A stretch of 64,000 bases of DNA from Lepidodermella squamata (lineage: Eukaryota > Gastrotricha). The stretch lies in the NCBI GenBank assembly GCA_047495785.1, contig JBLDXI010000075.1, positions 36,175-100,174 of the forward strand, written 5' to 3'. A program made the position numbers and the translations under genes. The notes under the pieces are model-generated. The model saw nothing but the letters and a program-made list of their open reading frames with translations. It was not told the origin of the DNA and searched no databases. Shown one piece after another: positions 32,629 to 40,812 of the stretch (positions are counted from its first letter, which is position 1; the number at the start of each line of letters is the position of its first letter).

Positions 32629-33576
32629 CTCTTCATTTTGATTGTGTTATTGTGTCAATGTGCCATATCATAGCCACGTCTTAATTTTTTGGTTTAAATT
32701 TGAAAATAATTATCATCAATTTAAGTTCAACGCCAGCTTGCAATTATTTTGTGATATTAGCGTTTAGATAAATAATTAAGTCAAGATAAAAGGAAAAGTA
32801 ATAAAAGCATCAGACAGTACTGGGTTGGTGCAAACGAACGTTTTTTCACTTGCAATGAATCATCATAAGTAGAGATAACGGTGCGATTCCGACACCTACG
32901 TGCATGTGGACGCTTGCATTCGCACTCGGTGAAGGTCGGCCGTGATTAATCAATGGCACTCTACCCCGAAGGTAGCCGACCACTCCATCGTGTTAAGAAA
33001 GCGAAAAGTTGCAGATTAGGAGTGTCAGCGAAACTGAACTAATGGCTACCTAGCTACCCCAAAGAGACCCTGCAGGCGACCCCTATGAGCGCTCATTCGG
33101 GGACCTATAACCTCGGCCCATCCATTCAACGAATGAGACGTTTGAAGCATATCAAGGAATTTCCAAATTTTAAATTTGTCACTTATTTCTCGAGGTTAGC
33201 TGTTAAACAAAAAATCAGCTGATAATTCATACGATTCGGACAAATTTAAAAATAAATTCGGCCACAATTTTTAGCCGCAATCAAGGTTAGCCGCAGGTGA
33301 TTTTAATCCGCAAAGTCGGCTGATGATTCGAAACTGTAATCACCGAGTTGGGCTATTCGGTCGATATCTTGCTAAATCTGACTCTGATCTGACAATTTAC
33401 ACTGATAATTCGAACGTTCAAACATTCAAGCTTTCAACCGTTTAAACGTTCAAGCGTTCAACCGTTCAAACGTGTAAATATGCTTGTAAAAGGGCACACG
33501 CCAACGCCTGCGAAGTTCGAACGTTTAAACGTTCAGACTTTCAAACTTTAAAAAATTTTCTGTATATAAGGTAAGT
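32629..33576. other. Polinton non-coding region with GC-rich block and short-motif repeats
   Basis: No gene is seen in 950 bp. Roughly 32860-33140 is GC-richer than the rest of the element and can fold (GGTCGG with CCGACC, and CTACC with GGTAG inside it). From 33410 to 33545 the motif (A)CGTTCAA and its relatives repeat in both orientations, just before the TATATAA box of the next gene. Confidence 0.6.
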
Positions 33577-33873
33577 ATGTTGAGAACGAAACAAATAAGC
33601 ACAGAAACTAAGGCCAAAATTATTGAAGAATATTTTAAAGGCAAAACCCCTGTATTACAAATTGCGGCCAAATTCAACGTGAGCAAAGGGATGATATATT
33701 ATAATTTACAGAAATGGCTAGGCTCGAATCAAGAATTTAGAGAAAACTCCAGCTATAAGCGTCAGCATGGAGGCAATATTAAGGTGAATTTACTACCCCC
33801 GGAAGAGAATAATCAGTATCCAGTAAAAATTATGTCAATGAATGAAGTTCAGGCGAGAAGAAAGCGAAAATAA
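33577..33873 (+). CDS. small helix-turn-helix DNA-binding protein
   Basis: A 98-aa protein. Residues 5-50 (TKQISTETKAKIIEEYFKG.. through IAAKFNVSKGMIYYNLQKW) form a homeodomain-like helix-turn-helix of the transposase/Psq type; the C terminus is basic (RRKRK). A TATATAA box sits about 12 bp upstream of the ATG. It is likely to be a regulator of the element or to bind its ends. It opens a plus-strand run of small genes. Confidence 0.65.
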   Translation: MLRTKQISTETKAKIIEEYFKGKTPVLQIAAKFNVSKGMIYYNLQKWLGSNQEFRENSSYKRQHGGNIKVNLLPPEENNQYPVKIMSMNEVQARRKRK

Positions 33874-33896
33874 ATTTCTCGACAACTTATATAGAC

Positions 33897-34180
33897 ATGC
33901 CAGATACATTCGTAGCGCTGACAGAAGTGATTGAAATGATGGAAGATTATGAAAGCATCCTAGAGCGGTTTAAACAAGAAATTAAGGATATTTCCGTAGG
34001 ATACAGAACGTTAAGTAAACAGTACAGGGAACTCGAAAAGATGAAAAAAGGATCGGAGAAAGAAATTGAGCGAAAATTGTTAGACATGGAAAAAGAGAAG
34101 ATTTAGTTCGAGTCTCTTTATAGCAGCCTCTTAACTGCTAATCAGCAACAAGAAAAACAGGCTGAACTTAGAAAATAATC
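33897..34180 (+). pseudogene. broken duplicate of the coiled-coil gene at 34263
   Basis: The region from about 33826 to 34190 is a tandem copy (about 366-bp shift) of 34192-34628. It starts MP(D/G)TF(V/I)ALTEV like the intact copy, but a TAG after EKEKI ends the frame at 69 codons, and downstream sequence has drifted further. Confidence 0.8.
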
Positions 34181-34262
34181 AATATCCACTAAAAATTATG
34201 CTGATGAATGAAGTTCAGGTGAGAAGAAAGCGAAAATAAATTTCTCGACTACTAATATAGAC

Positions 34263-34628
34263 ATGCCAGGTACATTCATAGCGCTGACAGAAGTGGATCA
34301 AATGTTGGATGATAATGAAAGCATCCAAGAGCAGTTAAAACAAGAAATTAAGGATATTTCCATAGGATTCAAAGCGTTAAGTAAACAGTACAGGGAACTC
34401 GAAAAGATCAAAAAAGGATCGGCGAAAGATATTGAGCGAAAATTGTTAGACATGGAAAAAGAGAAGATTAAGTTTGAGTCTCTTTATAACAGCTTCTTAA
34501 CTGCTAAGCAGCAACAAGAAAAACAGGCTGAAATTAGAAAAGTAAGTCAGAAAGAGAGGAAAGAGAAAGCAAAGCTCGAAATCAAAGAATTTCTCACTGA
34601 AATGAAAAATCTCAGGGAGAGTATATAG
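34263..34628 (+). CDS. coiled-coil Polinton protein, unknown function
   Basis: A 121-aa, Lys/Glu-rich protein predicted to be almost wholly coiled coil (KQYRELEKIKKGSAKDIERK.. and following). The same upstream sequence, AAATAAATTTCTCGAC and TATAGAC just before the ATG, precedes its broken tandem copy. It has no catalytic motif. It could be a scaffold or minor virion protein. Confidence 0.6.
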   Translation: MPGTFIALTEVDQMLDDNESIQEQLKQEIKDISIGFKALSKQYRELEKIKKGSAKDIERKLLDMEKEKIKFESLYNSFLTAKQQQEKQAEIRKVSQKERKEKAKLEIKEFLTEMKNLRESI

Positions 34629-34640
34629 TAAAAAATAAAA

Positions 34641-34952
34641 ATGCACGATTCCTGTAGTTACATGGAAGAGATGTTAAGGCATACCAAGGAAATTGTTAAA
34701 GCTGCCCACATCAACAATTTGGAAATGAAAAAGATAGTTATGTATACATGTGTAATCTTTTTGGTGATTATTAGTGGCTACGTTGGACTGAAATTACGTA
34801 AGGAGTATTCAGCTAAGAAGCCTACAATAATTAGGGTGAATAAGGTGGCAGACTCTCAGAATTCGATAAAGGCGACGAGTCCAAAGACAAATTTCGGCTA
34901 TCCTGTTCGGCCGTATGAATATTCAAATGAATTATCGACTTTTTACATTTAA
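34641..34952 (+). CDS. single-pass membrane protein, unknown function
   Basis: A 103-aa protein with one membrane segment near residues 32-50 (IVMYTCVIFLVIISGYVGL) and a positively charged region directly after it. It starts 12 bp after the coiled-coil gene and overlaps the convergent gene at 34932 by 21 bp. Its role is unknown. Confidence 0.55.
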   Translation: MHDSCSYMEEMLRHTKEIVKAAHINNLEMKKIVMYTCVIFLVIISGYVGLKLRKEYSAKKPTIIRVNKVADSQNSIKATSPKTNFGYPVRPYEYSNELSTFYI

Positions 34953-35540
34953 TTGCAATTCTTGGATCTTTTTTATGAACTCCTTTTTTATTTCTTCATC
35001 GCTAACAACAGATTTGCTGTCTAAATCTTTTTTAATCGGGGACTTCATCTCTAAGTATTTTTCATATTCTTTAGTTATGATTTTATACTCACTATCACTA
35101 ATGAAATTGTCATTCAGTGCTTTTGATATTAGATCATTTATGGAATTCAGCTTGCTTATAGCTAGCATGCATAACCTCTCCTGCTTTTCGGCCTTTTTCA
35201 TGAGCTGTTTTGCACCAATACCAAACCCAATACTAACAAGTCCAGATCCGATAGAAATAGCTTCCAAGACAATAACTATAGGAGTGCTTATTATAGTTGT
35301 TAGCAGCCCTATTCCTCCTACGCCAAGTCCAATTGACATCGATGACAGGCCGATATTAACACCATTAAGTGCATTAGCTGATCTCTTATACTTATCGTAG
35401 CATTTAAGGCGAAAATCAATCTCGTTTTTCATTACGTCTTTAAGTTTTTTAATTTCACTAATCCTAAATTCCTGAGTACTGTTTGTTTCTAAACGCGTTT
35501 CTAATTTAGGGGCTGTCGGATAAATATTATGCTCGGTCAT
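34932..35540 (-). CDS. Polinton membrane-associated protein with glycine-rich hydrophobic core
   Basis: A 202-aa protein: a charged helical N-terminal third, a long hydrophobic, Gly/Ser/Ile-rich stretch at about residues 60-108 (two hairpin-like segments), then a charged helical C-terminal part. Similar proteins occur in animal Polintons as I recall, but I cannot name a family. It overlaps the end of the upstream fibre-like gene by 4 bp and has its own TCTAGT element 17 nt before the ATG, so it is probably a structural or membrane-penetration protein expressed late. Confidence 0.6.
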   Translation of the reverse strand: MTEHNIYPTAPKLETRLETNSTQEFRISEIKKLKDVMKNEIDFRLKCYDKYKRSANALNGVNIGLSSMSIGLGVGGIGLLTTIISTPIVIVLEAISIGSGLVSIGFGIGAKQLMKKAEKQERLCMLAISKLNSINDLISKALNDNFISDSEYKIITKEYEKYLEMKSPIKKDLDSKSVVSDEEIKKEFIKKIQELQLNVKSR

Positions 35541-36271
35541 TTATATAATAAACTAGAAATTCTTAGATAAAATTTACAAGATATTTTAGACTTGGTTGTC
35601 AATAAAACCTGAAATTTATCACCCATATCAAAGTTTTCAATCATTTCCAGGTGTTCTAAGCGTGTTTCTCCGAGCTGATTATATGTCGAGTATTTGTTCC
35701 CCAAAACTTGTTGCTCATTCTTCACTAGGCTGATTGCGATTGAGTTGCTTTCTCCATTTACGGCTATCCACAGCTGTATGCGGGCAAAAAGGGGTTCCTT
35801 AATTGCCACTGAACCAGGTAAAATCGCATCTCCTTCATCGTCTTGCTCAGAAAAAGCATCACTGCTATCAATTGATATATGAGTAGAATGTAAAGTACTA
35901 AATACTAGGAATTTCTCATTCTCAATGCTATTATGCCCGGACATAAAAAGGGAAATATTGTCTGGATTTGAACCAGATATTTTCGCCATATCCTGTTCAA
36001 CTTTGGCTTTGAACGTATTGAAAGTCGAAAGATGCGATGTTATTTTTTCGTCACAGCCCTTTATAAATTTATCACGTTCTGTCACGAAAGCTTTCAGATT
36101 AACTGCATCGCTATTATGCACAGGGTCACCAACATTCTCTATTCTTTTGTTATTCATATTTACATTTCCGTCAAATGGCACTGATCCATCACTTCGTATA
36201 TATTTATCGTTTCCTTTATTTTTGCTATGTTCATTCCATTCTTTAGGGATAAAAATTACGGAGCTTTTCAT
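35537..36271 (-). CDS. fibre-like (receptor-binding spike) protein
   Basis: A 244-aa protein. Residues about 25-60 read SDGSVPFDGNVNMNNKRIEN and VGDPVHNSDAVNLKAF, the stalk motif of trimeric phage and viral tail fibres (G-x-hydrophobic-x-M-x-N-x-x-I-x-x-V-x-x-P-x-x-x-x-D-A). A short helical segment follows, and the remaining 130 residues look like a beta-rich head. By analogy it would form a trimeric spike at the vertices; this is inferred from the motif, not shown. The start codon overlaps the stop of the upstream zinc-ribbon gene (ATGA). Confidence 0.65.
   Translation of the reverse strand: MKSSVIFIPKEWNEHSKNKGNDKYIRSDGSVPFDGNVNMNNKRIENVGDPVHNSDAVNLKAFVTERDKFIKGCDEKITSHLSTFNTFKAKVEQDMAKISGSNPDNISLFMSGHNSIENEKFLVFSTLHSTHISIDSSDAFSEQDDEGDAILPGSVAIKEPLFARIQLWIAVNGESNSIAISLVKNEQQVLGNKYSTYNQLGETRLEHLEMIENFDMGDKFQVLLTTKSKISCKFYLRISSLLYK
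35552..35557 (-). promoter_or_regulatory. TCTAGT start-proximal motif, gene at 34932-35540
   Basis: Minus strand TCTAGTTTATTATATAA runs directly to the ATG: 17 nt from the first T. Confidence 0.65.
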
Positions 36272-36762
36272 TCTTGGTTAAATACTAGATTTAATTTATC
36301 GTCCCATTTTTTTAAAAGTTTTTCATTTTTTATAATCTTGATTCTTTGGGCTATATGTACAAAGCCTAATTTTTTACACATATATTGTAACACAAATAGT
36401 ACATGTATCATATTTTTCTTTGGAAATTTCTTGAAATATAGTCTATCTAATTCTTTGTATAAATTCATGATTTTGTCTTGCTCATGGCCATTAATGTGCA
36501 AGTCGTGCTTTCTGATAACAGACATGATATGCCAAGACCTTTTGTAAGGCGGCGAAAACCGGTTACTACCTTCGGGATTACAATAAGGATAGCAACGGCC
36601 GCAAGACGTACATATATTGAAATTTTCATGATAATCAGGAAATAGATCAATGTTGCAAACTTCGCAAGTCATATATTTGTGTGCAAGGTTTTCATATGAC
36701 CCACTTCTATCGATTTTGTAATGCAAATCGAAAAGCTCTTCATCAGTCATTTTTCTTTCCAT
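36268..36762 (-). CDS. VLTF3-like zinc-ribbon protein (candidate late transcription factor)
   Basis: About 164 aa from the preferred ATG at 36762 (an upstream non-ATG extension is possible). A zinc ribbon, CEVCNIDLFPDYHENFNIC then CGRCYPYC, is followed by YKRSWHIMSVIRKHDL, GHEQ and a helical C-terminal region ending LGFVHIAQRIKIIKNEKL. This arrangement resembles the poxvirus late transcription factor VLTF3 family (zinc ribbon, Y-R-x-H motif, then helices), known in large DNA viruses and some Polinton-like viruses. Similarity is by motif only. The gene lacks the TCTAG element that precedes the structural genes, as might be expected of an intermediate regulator. Confidence 0.55.
   Translation of the reverse strand: MERKMTDEELFDLHYKIDRSGSYENLAHKYMTCEVCNIDLFPDYHENFNICTSCGRCYPYCNPEGSNRFSPPYKRSWHIMSVIRKHDLHINGHEQDKIMNLYKELDRLYFKKFPKKNMIHVLFVLQYMCKKLGFVHIAQRIKIIKNEKLLKKWDDKLNLVFNQE
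36284..36289 (-). promoter_or_regulatory. TCTAGT start-proximal motif, fibre-like gene
   Basis: Minus strand TCTAGTATTTAACCAAGA ends at the ATG (18 nt). It lies inside the coding end of the upstream gene, so it is kept despite coding constraint. Confidence 0.65.
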
Positions 36763-36938
36763 TAGCAACTTACCTAATAACAGTAACAAAGCTTCAAGTA
36801 ATAAACTTACACTTTTTAGACTTGCATAAAATACAAATACATTTTAAGACTTTTTTCATATTTTTTGTATATGCAATTTGCTCATTAGCATTCCCAGTAA
36901 CGATTTTACATTTCATACAAAACATTCCTATATTCTAA

Positions 36939-37394
36939 CTAGAAGTTATCATTAAACCATTTCATCAATTTCAAATCGTTCGAGATATTGTTATTGTTCT
37001 CGAAATCCAACAGTATCTCAAGTTTATCTCGGCCTCTGTACAATTCACACAAAAAATAGATGCAGTAAAAACCACAGGCCACCGATTTTATATTTTGAAT
37101 CTCATGGGTGCTGTAATATATATCCCTCGCAACTTTTCTAAGTATTATTTCATTTGGGCATATAAATCCAAAGCTATCAAAATAAACTATATTGCTATCA
37201 GTCACTTGCATACATACCCAATGCGTTCCAGTTCGATTATCTAAATTTATGACATAATAACCGTTATTCAAAACCGTTGGTAAGCCATCTCGCGGAAAGC
37301 ATCCGCTATAACCTCTTCCCAATTTCATAGATAAAATATTATCAATTTGCCCATTTGAAAGAGGGAAGAATTTTTTCAGTTTTTTGACTCCCAT
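36939..37394 (-). CDS. adenain-like cysteine protease (capsid maturation)
   Basis: A 151-aa protein with the adenovirus protease catalytic layout: His58 in GTHW, Asp73 in YFDS, Gln100, and Cys107 in ACGFYC. The Gln-Cys spacing of 7 is as in adenain. It should cleave capsid precursor proteins at Gly-Gly-type sites; candidate sites (QTGGMI, QSGGAF) occur in the overlapping neighbour gene. It overlaps that gene by 19 bp. Confidence 0.9.
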   Translation of the reverse strand: MGVKKLKKFFPLSNGQIDNILSMKLGRGYSGCFPRDGLPTVLNNGYYVINLDNRTGTHWVCMQVTDSNIVYFDSFGFICPNEIILRKVARDIYYSTHEIQNIKSVACGFYCIYFLCELYRGRDKLEILLDFENNNNISNDLKLMKWFNDNF

Positions 37395-37993
37395 GGTAAA
37401 TATATTCCATTCCCTTTCTGGAATAATGTAGGTAAAAACGTACCTAATAAACTAGCAATCAAGGGTAAAACAAATGCACCACCACTCTGTTCAATATCTT
37501 TCTCAGATGCCGATTTAGATCCGCCGGGTAGTATATTTTTATTTTCCAAAACATCTATGTATTTGATAATCTCAACCAAATCCCTTCTAGGAATATTGAG
37601 ATTCATATTTTCAGTTACGCCATTCCCTACAAGTTTATTGCCTATTGCATTAGCAGCTGAATTGACTAAACCAGATACTGCAGAAATGGCTAATGGGGCA
37701 GCAATTGATCCAACCTTCGCTAATATCGGCAGTAAAGGAATCATTCCGCCTGTTTGGTTCTTTTTTAACTGTGAAAGGCTAAATTGTATTTCCACCCCCG
37801 TGTTCATAGTTCTATGTTTCTCTATTTTATTGATTTGGGATTTTGTAAGGAACACTTTTCTCAAGTTAGTTTTTGAATGAATATCTTTCTTACTTATTAG
37901 CAATGTTATGCATTTCCTATTATTTATCCCTGATTGTAATTTTTGCATTTGCCCATCGGACAGAGGAATTTCATATTCAAAATATTTACTCAT
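37376..37993 (-). CDS. pX/pVI-like minor capsid protein
   Basis: A 205-aa protein. The N-terminal third has LTKSQINKIEK and TGVEIQFSLSQLKKN, a pattern repeated in animal Polinton pX proteins. Then comes NQTGGMI, a likely protease site, an Ala/Gly/Ile-rich amphipathic region (residues about 82-118), and a second GG site (QSGGAF) before a hydrophobic C-terminal segment. This suits a membrane-active core protein released by the protease encoded next to it. A TCTAGT motif precedes the ATG. Confidence 0.7.
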   Translation of the reverse strand: MSKYFEYEIPLSDGQMQKLQSGINNRKCITLLISKKDIHSKTNLRKVFLTKSQINKIEKHRTMNTGVEIQFSLSQLKKNQTGGMIPLLPILAKVGSIAAPLAISAVSGLVNSAANAIGNKLVGNGVTENMNLNIPRRDLVEIIKYIDVLENKNILPGGSKSASEKDIEQSGGAFVLPLIASLLGTFLPTLFQKGNGIYLPWESKN

Positions 37994-38004
37994 TTTATTG
38001 GAAG

Positions 38005-38010
38005 ACTAGA
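38005..38010 (-). promoter_or_regulatory. TCTAGT start-proximal motif, pX-like gene
   Basis: Minus strand TCTAGTCTTCCAATAAA runs to the ATG (17 nt). Confidence 0.7.
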
Positions 38011-38018
38011 TTTTCTTT

Positions 38019-39398
38019 TCATAGACTTTGCAGAGAAATATCCAAAGTTCCATGCTTATAATTAAATGCGATTTCTTTTTCACGTTCAATAAAGCTATAA
38101 ATTACTAACGGCTTATTAACTGCTCCAACAGTAGCTTTAAAAACGATTGAACAAGTATTATCAGCACGTGAATTATATATTGAACTTGCATCAATATCAT
38201 TTAGATTGAAACATAGGATTCTATACAAATTGCAGAAATCAAGATATGAAATTTGTGATCCTATATTTAAACTTTCTCTGTCACCAGATTGAGACATATT
38301 CTGTTTTATATATTGATATAGTTTATGAGCTTTCAATGAATTGAAACTAACATTTGATTCATTAAAAGCTTCCTTATTATTAATCAACAAAGAATATGAA
38401 GTAATGTTCCATAGGTTGTATATCTGGTTTAATTTTTTAGGTATTTCAGTATCAGTATAATCAGGAATTAATACTAAATAAATGTAAATTGGTTTCTTAA
38501 TTTCTGTTGACACTGTCCATTGAATATTCTGAATATTATTTGCAAATTGCTGTGATTGGAATGGTTCGATCGACATCCATTTGTGAACTTTTGAAAATCC
38601 TGAATTGAATTTTTCTAAAACTTCCAACTTATTTTTATTCATGAGCGTAACTTCTGGAATCATCAGATTTGCTTTCGATATTTTATATGTCATGCCAGCA
38701 GTTTCACCCGTGGCTGCATCTGCAATGACATATATTAGGCTTTTACTATAATTCGGGGTTAATATAATTCTGAATCTTGATTTGGTGAAAATACCATTGA
38801 ATGAATTGAAAAATGGAAGATCTTTCAAGAACAGAGTACATATCATTTGGTTACTTTTTACAAATGAACTCCTTACAATAAGACCATTATTCGCAGTAGC
38901 TTTGGATCCGTCAAATGAATCAGCTGTTACATCTTCGCTAAGTGTTCTTGTTGCTCTTGGCAATGGACAATCCCTAGAGAATAAAGATTCTTCCCCATAT
39001 GTCTCGGCATATTCTTTGCTCCATTTTAACAAGAAATTGATATTTGCCCAATGTTCGGTGAATCTCAATTCTTCAATTTTATGATCGCTATCGGATATCT
39101 GAATTTCAACAGATTCGAATAAACTCAACACATGATTACGAATAGCATATTTATCAGTAGCAGCAAAATCCTTAGCATTATTTCTGACAAAGTGAAGTTG
39201 AAATTCAATGTAACCTTCTCGAACTAATAGGAAATTGTCTTTCAAGTTTATTGTTGAAAAAATTAATTTGTTTGGTTGGCTCTGACTATCCTGAATGAAA
39301 TTCTGCGCGGGAGTTTCAGTCCATACCTTCTTCTCAAATAATCTGTCATCAATTTCGGTGGTTTCAAAAAGATTGTTAATAATTTCTTGTTGTAACAT
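38019..39398 (-). CDS. major capsid protein, double jelly-roll (hexon-like)
   Basis: A 459-aa protein at the position and of the length expected for the Polinton major capsid protein. Its start (LFETTEIDDRLFEKKVW, then LKDNFLLVREGYIEFQLHF) and the mid-region (LRFTEHWANINFLLKWSKEY) are typical of animal Polinton capsid proteins, which fold as two jelly rolls and assemble as trimers. The frame is intact. Small core or minor capsid genes lie on both sides. Confidence 0.85.
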   Translation of the reverse strand: MLQQEIINNLFETTEIDDRLFEKKVWTETPAQNFIQDSQSQPNKLIFSTINLKDNFLLVREGYIEFQLHFVRNNAKDFAATDKYAIRNHVLSLFESVEIQISDSDHKIEELRFTEHWANINFLLKWSKEYAETYGEESLFSRDCPLPRATRTLSEDVTADSFDGSKATANNGLIVRSSFVKSNQMICTLFLKDLPFFNSFNGIFTKSRFRIILTPNYSKSLIYVIADAATGETAGMTYKISKANLMIPEVTLMNKNKLEVLEKFNSGFSKVHKWMSIEPFQSQQFANNIQNIQWTVSTEIKKPIYIYLVLIPDYTDTEIPKKLNQIYNLWNITSYSLLINNKEAFNESNVSFNSLKAHKLYQYIKQNMSQSGDRESLNIGSQISYLDFCNLYRILCFNLNDIDASSIYNSRADNTCSIVFKATVGAVNKPLVIYSFIEREKEIAFNYKHGTLDISLQSL

Positions 39399-39410
39399 TT
39401 TATCAATATA

Positions 39411-39416
39411 ACTAGA
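39411..39416 (-). promoter_or_regulatory. TCTAGT start-proximal motif, major capsid gene
   Basis: Minus strand TCTAGTTATATTGATAAA runs to the ATG (18 nt). Confidence 0.7.
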
Positions 39417-39711
39417 TTTTTTTGAACCCTTTCCCGGTTATCCTATCTGCTATTTCACCCTTTATTCTATTCTCCAACTCTTCAATAGCTTTTATATTGC
39501 GTCGGGGATTAGGTATTACGTTTTCAGTTATTTTTGCTGCTACGTAATTTCCTAACTTATCACCGACTACTTCACTACCAGATTTTAGAGCTGATTTTAG
39601 CAATGACTCCGCAGGATCTCTACCCATGCTAATCAATTTTCCTAATAATTGCTTACTAACTTCCATGAATCCTCTACCTCGAATATAAATTTTTTTAGAG
39701 TTCTGTTTCAT
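39412..39711 (-). CDS. small basic virion protein
   Basis: A 99-aa Lys/Arg-rich protein with glycine-basic ends (RGRGF near the N terminus, GKGFKKI at the C terminus) and a central helical part. It is probably a DNA-condensing core or minor capsid protein by position just upstream of the major capsid gene. No firm family. Its stop codon overlaps the motif of the next gene. Confidence 0.6.
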   Translation of the reverse strand: MKQNSKKIYIRGRGFMEVSKQLLGKLISMGRDPAESLLKSALKSGSEVVGDKLGNYVAAKITENVIPNPRRNIKAIEELENRIKGEIADRITGKGFKKI

Positions 39712-39722
39712 TTTATTATAAA

Positions 39723-39728
39723 ACTAGA
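39723..39728 (-). promoter_or_regulatory. TCTAGT start-proximal motif, small basic protein gene
   Basis: Minus strand TCTAGTTTTATAATAAA runs to the ATG (17 nt). Confidence 0.7.
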
Positions 39729-39774
39729 AATTCTACAATCTGTCGTCTTTATCATCCAATACGCGCTCATAAGC

Positions 39775-40017
39775 GTGAACAATCATGATTCATCCTAATC
39801 GAGCTTGTAGGCGCGAATTTTCATGATTCATCATATTCGAGCTTGTAGGCGCGAATTTTCATGATTCATCATATTCGAGCTTGTAGGCGCGAATTTTCAT
39901 GATTCATCCTAATCGAGCTTGTAAGCGTGAACATTCATGATTCATCCTAATCGAGCTTGTAAGCGCGAATTTTCATGATTCATCCTAATCGAGCTTGTAA
40001 GCGCGAATTTTCATGGG
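39775..40017 (+). repeat. 38-bp tandem repeat array 1 (about 6 units)
   Basis: Units of the form GATTCATCCTAATCGAGC then TTGTAAGCGCGAATTTTCAT repeat about six times, with CCTAA/CATAT and TAAGC/TAGGC variants. The array fills the gap between the small basic protein gene and the penton-like gene. The same unit, in the same orientation, forms array 2 at 42686. Confidence 0.92.
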
Positions 40018-40758
40018 TCATATAATATCTAATCCAATGCCCCATTTGTTTTCAACAAAGTGAATAGGCAATCCGTCTTGATTAGTCAGCCAGATTTTAA
40101 TATTTTGCGTATTAGCGTTATTACAATCTAAATACCGTTTTTCATTCGGTGTTATATTTACATGCTCGCCGAATCTCCTATTCATGGGACATGTAAAAAT
40201 CACTGTGTTATATTCAGGGATTATAGAATTATCAACAACATTGCAATGAACAAATAAAGTATCGAACCCGATTGTGATGTCAGGTATTTTCTGAGAATTG
40301 AAATCACTGTCATAATTTCCAATTTCGATACCTAAAAATTTTGAAATCCCGTCAGATTCTATTAAAAGGCCAAATTTCTCTGATATCCTAATGCTGAGAC
40401 AAGAAAATACACTATTTACCACGAGATTTATTGGATAAATTTCAACCCCTGATTCCTTATCCAGAGAATAGTGATTATTATTTTTCATGGAGAAGTGTAA
40501 ATAATTATCAAAATCTTTGTAAGTATAGGTTCCATCAGGAAATGTAACCTCAAATGTTTCACCTTCTGTTATGTATTTTAATTTGTTGTTATTATATTTC
40601 CCAGAAACATTATGAAATGTGTCATAAAAATGAATATAGGAAACAGCTATTTTCCGTCCTGAAAAGTTGATCTTTTGATTAAGATAGCGATCTATAGTAT
40701 TATTTAATGTTGACTTGTTATTCTGATTATTTTCCAATGGCAAAAATATCATACTCAT
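40018..40758 (-). CDS. penton-like minor capsid protein (single jelly-roll)
   Basis: A 246-aa protein starting MSMIFLPLENNQNNKSTL. FPDGTYTYKDFDNYLH near residue 75 and IKIWLTNQDGLPI near the C terminus are typical of the vertex (penton) protein of animal Polintons. It should occupy the five-fold vertices, possibly holding the fibre-like protein. The stop lies directly at the edge of repeat array 1. A variant start-proximal motif, TCTAAC, lies 16 nt before the ATG. Confidence 0.8.
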   Translation of the reverse strand: MSMIFLPLENNQNNKSTLNNTIDRYLNQKINFSGRKIAVSYIHFYDTFHNVSGKYNNNKLKYITEGETFEVTFPDGTYTYKDFDNYLHFSMKNNNHYSLDKESGVEIYPINLVVNSVFSCLSIRISEKFGLLIESDGISKFLGIEIGNYDSDFNSQKIPDITIGFDTLFVHCNVVDNSIIPEYNTVIFTCPMNRRFGEHVNITPNEKRYLDCNNANTQNIKIWLTNQDGLPIHFVENKWGIGLDII

Positions 40759-40768
40759 TTATTATTAA

Positions 40769-40774
40769 GTTAGA
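40769..40774 (-). promoter_or_regulatory. TCTAAC start-proximal motif variant, penton-like gene
   Basis: Minus strand TCTAACTTAATAATAA runs to the ATG (16 nt). Confidence 0.6.
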
Positions 40775-40812
40775 TATTGGCGAATTTACAAATATTGCAA
40801 ACGTGCCAACGT

